Of a stretch of 64,000 nt of DNA, positions 61,354 through 64,000 are shown one piece after another (the first letter of the stretch is position 1; the number at the start of each line of letters is the position of its first letter). A program made the position numbers and the translations under genes. Source of the stretch: Streptomyces resistomycificus. GTDB taxonomy: Bacteria; Actinomycetota; Actinomycetes; Streptomycetales; Streptomycetaceae. A model generated the notes under the pieces. The model saw only the letters and a list, made by a program, of their open reading frames with translations. It was not told where the DNA came from and searched no databases. The stretch spans positions 1 through 64,000 of the forward strand of contig NZ_KQ948989.1 of assembly GCF_001514265.1 (NCBI RefSeq), written 5' to 3'.

Positions 61354-62523
61354 ATGCCCAAGACGGCTTACGTCCGCACCAAACCCCATCTGAACATCGG
61401 CACGATGGGGCACGTGGACCACGGCAAGACCACCCTGACCGCCGCCATCACCAAGGTGCTGGCCGAGCGCGGCTCCGGCACGTTCGTGCCCTTCGACCGC
61501 ATCGACCGGGCGCCGGAGGAGGCGGCGCGGGGCATCACCATCAACATCGCGCACGTCGAGTACGAGACCGACACCCGGCACTACGCGCACGTCGACATGC
61601 CAGGCCACGCCGACTACGTCAAGAACATGGTCACCGGCGCCGCGCAGCTGGACGGGGCGATCCTCGTCGTCTCCGCGCTCGACGGGATCATGCCGCAGAC
61701 CGCCGAGCACGTGCTGCTCGCCCGGCAGGTGGGCGTGAACCACGTCGTCGTCGCCCTCAACAAGGCCGACGCGGGCGACGAGGAGCTCAACGACCTCGTC
61801 GAGCTGGAGGTGCGCGACCTGCTCACCGCGCACGGCTACGGCGGTGACTCCGTGCCCGTCGTACGGGTCTCGGGGCTGAAGGCCCTGGAGGGCGACCCGC
61901 GCTGGACGGCGTCGGTCGAGGCGTTGCTCGACGCGGTGGACACCTATGTGCCGATGCCCGAGCGGTATGTGGACGCGCCGTTCCTGATGCCCGTCGAGAA
62001 CGTCCTGACCATCACGGGCCGCGGGACGGTCGTCACGGGTGCGGTCGAGCGCGGCACGGTACGGCTGGGTGACCGCGTCGAGGTGCTCGGCGCCGACGTG
62101 GAGACCGTGGTCACCGGTCTGGAGACCTTCGGCAAGCCCATGGAGGAGGCGCAGGCCGGCGACAACGTGGCCTTGCTGCTGCGCGGGGTCCAGCGCGACG
62201 CCGTACGGCGAGGACACGTGGTGGCCGCGCCGGGGAGCGTGGTGCCCGGCCGGCGCTTCACGGCGCAGGTGTACGTGCTGTCGGCGCGGGAGGGCGGGCG
62301 TACGACGCCCGTCGCCACCGGGTATCGGCCGCAGTTCTACATCCGGACCGCGGACGTGGTAGGTGACGTGGACCTCGGTGAGGTCGCGGTGGCCCGGCCG
62401 GGGGACACGGTCGTCATGACCGTGGAACTCGGGCGGGAGGTACCGCTGGAGCCCGGTCTCGGGTTCGCCATCCGTGAGGGCGGGCGGACCGTGGGGGCGG
62501 GGACCGTGACCGCCGTCGAGTGA
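61354..62523 (+). CDS. tuf3: Divergent elongation factor Tu (EF-Tu3)
   Basis: A 389-aa translation GTPase delivering aminoacyl-tRNA. G1 is GHVDHGKTT, the switch segment is [16 protein letters not shown]3 is [16 protein letters not shown]4 is NKAD and G5 is SGLKALEG. The usual EF-Tu residues DCPGH and NKCD are changed to DMPGH and NKAD. The tRNA-binding domains 2 and 3 are complete. This is the Streptomyces minor EF-Tu; in S. ramocissimus EF-Tu3 is reported resistant to EF-Tu antibiotics and tuf3 is linked to stringent control. No fusA or rpsG is adjacent. Confidence 0.93.
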   Translation: MPKTAYVRTKPHLNIGTMGHVDHGKTTLTAAITKVLAERGSGTFVPFDRIDRAPEEAARGITINIAHVEYETDTRHYAHVDMPGHADYVKNMVTGAAQLDGAILVVSALDGIMPQTAEHVLLARQVGVNHVVVALNKADAGDEELNDLVELEVRDLLTAHGYGGDSVPVVRVSGLKALEGDPRWTASVEALLDAVDTYVPMPERYVDAPFLMPVENVLTITGRGTVVTGAVERGTVRLGDRVEVLGADVETVVTGLETFGKPMEEAQAGDNVALLLRGVQRDAVRRGHVVAAPGSVVPGRRFTAQVYVLSAREGGRTTPVATGYRPQFYIRTADVVGDVDLGEVAVARPGDTVVMTVELGREVPLEPGLGFAIREGGRTVGAGTVTAVE

Positions 62524-62540
62524 AGGGGGCCGTCGCCCGC

Positions 62541-62580
62541 GGGGGACCGTGGGCCGGTCGCGGCCGGCCCACGGTCCCCC
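62541..62580 (+). terminator. Terminator of tuf3
   Basis: A perfect 17-bp stem (62541-62557 with 62564-62580) closes a 6-nt loop 17 bp after the tuf3 stop. This is among the strongest hairpins in the window. Confidence 0.9.
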
Positions 62581-62607
62581 TCACGCCTGCACAGGCACAA
62601 TGGGCGG

Positions 62608-63453
62608 GTGAGCGAAGCCATACCCGTCACCCGAGCCGTCGACCACGGCACCGCCAAGCTGATGCCCGACGTCGACCGGGAACGGGCCTGGCTGCTCACC
62701 GTGGACGGGGCGCCCCAGTCGTACGTCGATCTGGACGAGCCGGAGCACCTGGAGTTCGAGTACGCGCGGCGGCTCGGGCACGTGCTGGACACCGTCGCGG
62801 AGACCGGCCGGGCGCTGGACGCACTGCACCTCGGCGGGGGCGCGCTCACCCTGCCCCGGTACCTGGCCGCCACCCGGCCCGGCTCCCGGCAGGACGTCGT
62901 CGAGGCCGACCGAGGGCTGTTGGAGCTGGTCGCCGAACAGCTGCCGCTTCCGGACGACGCGGGCGTCACCCTGCACGCGGCGGACGCCCGCGCCTGGCTG
63001 GAAACCGCCCCCGACGACCTCGCCGACGTCCTGGTCGCCGACGTCTTCGGCGGCTCCAGAGTGCCCGCCCACCTGACGTCCCTCGCCTACGCCCGTGACG
63101 CGGCGCGGGTGCTGCGCGGCGACGGCGTCTACCTGGCCAACCTGGCCGACGCGGCGCCCTTCTCCTTTCTGCGCTCCCAACTCGCCACCTTCGCCACGGT
63201 GTTCGAGGAGCTGGTGCTGATCGCCGAGCCGGGCGTGCTGCGCGGGCGCCGCTTCGGCAACGCGGTGCTCGTCGCCGCCCACCGGCCGCTCGACACGACC
63301 GCTCTCGCCCGGCTCACCGCCTCCGACGCCTTCCCGGCCCGGGTCGAACACGGGCCCGCCCTGCGGAAGTTCATCGGCGGCGCGACGCCGGTCCACGACG
63401 CGGACGCCGTACCGTCGCCCGTGCCCCCGGACGGGGCGTTCGGCGTCGGGTGA
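62608..63453 (+). CDS. Spermidine-synthase-like methyltransferase-fold protein
   Basis: A 281-aa Rossmann protein resembling polyamine aminopropyltransferases: QSYVDLDEPEHLEFEYARRL, ALHLGGGALTLPRYLAATRP (nucleotide loop), VVEADRGLLELV, DVLVADVFGGSRVPAHLTSL. The last may replace the acidic GTDPxGP-type substrate loop, so true spermidine synthesis is doubtful. A -10-like CACAAT ends six bases before the GTG, suggesting a leaderless transcript. Confidence 0.87.
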   Translation: MSEAIPVTRAVDHGTAKLMPDVDRERAWLLTVDGAPQSYVDLDEPEHLEFEYARRLGHVLDTVAETGRALDALHLGGGALTLPRYLAATRPGSRQDVVEADRGLLELVAEQLPLPDDAGVTLHAADARAWLETAPDDLADVLVADVFGGSRVPAHLTSLAYARDAARVLRGDGVYLANLADAAPFSFLRSQLATFATVFEELVLIAEPGVLRGRRFGNAVLVAAHRPLDTTALARLTASDAFPARVEHGPALRKFIGGATPVHDADAVPSPVPPDGAFGVG

Positions 63454-63476
63454 CGCGGTTGGGCCGAAAGGACCGA

Positions 63477-63510
63477 CCGGGTCTACCGCGGACACCTGCG
63501 GTAGACCCGG
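63477..63510. terminator. Hairpin after the spermidine-synthase-like gene
   Basis: ccgggtctaccgc (63477-63489) pairs perfectly with gcggtagacccgg (63498-63510) over an 8-nt loop. The right arm is then repeated three more times. Confidence 0.75.
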
Positions 63511-63598
63511 AGGCGGCCCGGCGGTAGACCCGGTAAGCGCGGCCCGGCGGTAGACCCGGTAAGCGCGGCCCGGCGGTAGACCCGGTAAGCGCGGCCCG
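63498..63598 (+). repeat. 26-bp tandem repeat derived from a terminator arm
   Basis: Three identical 26-bp units start at 63521, 63547 and 63573 (gcggtagacccggtaagcgc then ggcccg). A 23-bp version lacking taa is at 63498-63520. Each unit contains gcggtagacccgg, the right arm of the preceding hairpin. The array ends four bases before the last gene's stop. Confidence 0.95.
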
Positions 63599-63601
63599 GC
63601 G

Positions 63602-64000
63602 TCAGCCCGTCGGCTCGCCGTGCAGGCGTACGGTGCTGAGGATCTTCATGATGGTCTCCTTGGAGACCTCTTCGTCGACGCCCTTGGCGCCGTAGAAGTT
63701 CCACGACACGAAGTCACCGGCGGAGTTCTTGAAGCCGAAGGTGATCGCCTTGCCGTCGGTGACGCACTTGCCCTTCGCGGGCGTGTCCTTCGACGACGCC
63801 CAGGCGTAGCTGCCCTCGACGCCCGACGTGGTCGTGTAGGGCGTGGCCTTCTTGTCGAGCGTGATGCTCTTCTTGTCCGGCTGCGTGTAGCCGCCGTAGA
63901 CCCACCAGGCCGGCGTGTTGATGGCGATCTCGTCGGTGTCCTTGGCTCCGTTGGCGCCCTTGGTGCCGGTCGCGGCCAGGGACATGGTGTCGGTGTTGCC
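63602..64000 (-). CDS. Partial gene, unknown (probably exported or domain-bearing) protein
   Basis: The frame stays open to the window's right edge, so the start is probably outside. The visible 132 residues contain NTPAWWVYGGYTQPDKKSIT, YTTTSGVEGSYAWASSKDTP, GKCVTDGKAITFGFKNSAGD and VSKETIMKILSTVRLHGEPT. The composition (polar, Thr/Lys/Gly-rich) suggests an extracellular domain, and the end resembles lipoprotein-type C-termini. No family is recognised. An ATG at 63985 is possible but would give an odd start. Confidence 0.6.
   Translation of the reverse strand, partial: GNTDTMSLAATGTKGANGAKDTDEIAINTPAWWVYGGYTQPDKKSITLDKKATPYTTTSGVEGSYAWASSKDTPAKGKCVTDGKAITFGFKNSAGDFVSWNFYGAKGVDEEVSKETIMKILSTVRLHGEPTG

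Noticed and set aside
60184..62217. Long minus-strand frame across the thiolase end, VTT gene and tuf3
   Set aside because: Out of frame with the VTT gene and antisense to tuf3; no recognisable domain.

Overview
This window is a high-GC actinobacterial chromosome segment, almost certainly Streptomyces. The signs are strong G/C bias at third codon positions, many GTG starts, TAGGGT-type -10 boxes placed 6-7 nt before start codons (leaderless genes), Tat and lipobox leaders, and Streptomyces-type families such as EF-Tu3, HTH-TOBE, PadR and a DUF5999-like protein. No rRNA, tRNA, CRISPR array or intact mobile element is visible. The content is core and near-core genome with some accessory islets. 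The right edge cuts a gene.

Region 1 (1-14.6 kb) is the conserved actinobacterial block: CDP-alcohol phosphatidyltransferase, a nucleotidyltransferase/phosphomannomutase-like fusion, DUF881-Sbp-DUF881, a zinc-ribbon FHA protein (GarA/OdhI type), an FtsR-type MerR regulator, a bifunctional nuclease, a second MerR regulator and gcvP. This matches the garA-to-gcvB order of mycobacteria, with dinB and a PRC-barrel gene inserted. gcvP carries a tandem glycine riboswitch. Region 2 (14.1-18.3 kb) is a molybdate uptake cluster on the minus strand: an HTH-TOBE regulator, modA, modB, modC and a di-Mop protein. Region 3 (18.4-24.7 kb) starts with a collapsed DUF1707 gene. It continues with a xylo-oligosaccharide utilisation operon (solute-binding lipoprotein, two permeases, GH10 xylanase) and its convergent LacI repressor, with a visible operator.

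Region 4 (24.9-35.3 kb) is accessory: small conserved proteins, a GCS2-type ligase, a CPBP membrane protein, PhzF, GNAT, two ClpC-N-like proteins, an orphan TnsA-like endonuclease, PadR and SRPBCC. It is rich in tandem repeats and palindromes. Region 5 (35.4-44.4 kb) has three EamA exporters, three FMN split-barrel proteins, a MocR/GntR regulator and a LysR regulator. One exporter is preceded by what looks like a leaderless leader peptide with competing hairpins. Region 6 (44.4-58.5 kb) holds a Rieske lipoprotein, a HipA-like kinase/DUF3037 pair, an SDR pair, an orphan peptide-type solute-binding protein, ung, a probable DNA-damage-induced unknown gene, lnt and uppP. Region 7 (58.5-64 kb) has an HxlR regulator divergent from a thiolase, a VTT-domain protein, the divergent EF-Tu (tuf3), a spermidine-synthase-like protein and a partial gene.

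The strongest regulatory readings are these. A PafBC-type (RecA-independent) DNA-damage promoter, TTGTCAGTG-N8-TAnnnT, stands before ung and before an uncharacterised gene, with a degenerate copy before dinB. A glycine riboswitch has a possible Shine-Dalgarno-sequestering platform. A LacI operator lies in the xylan operon. Paired HxlR-type sites lie on the thiolase promoter. Twin GCTCGTACGAGC palindromes sit exactly 20 bp apart. Two perfect 22-bp arms form a palindrome touching the start codon of a ClpC-N/HTH gene.
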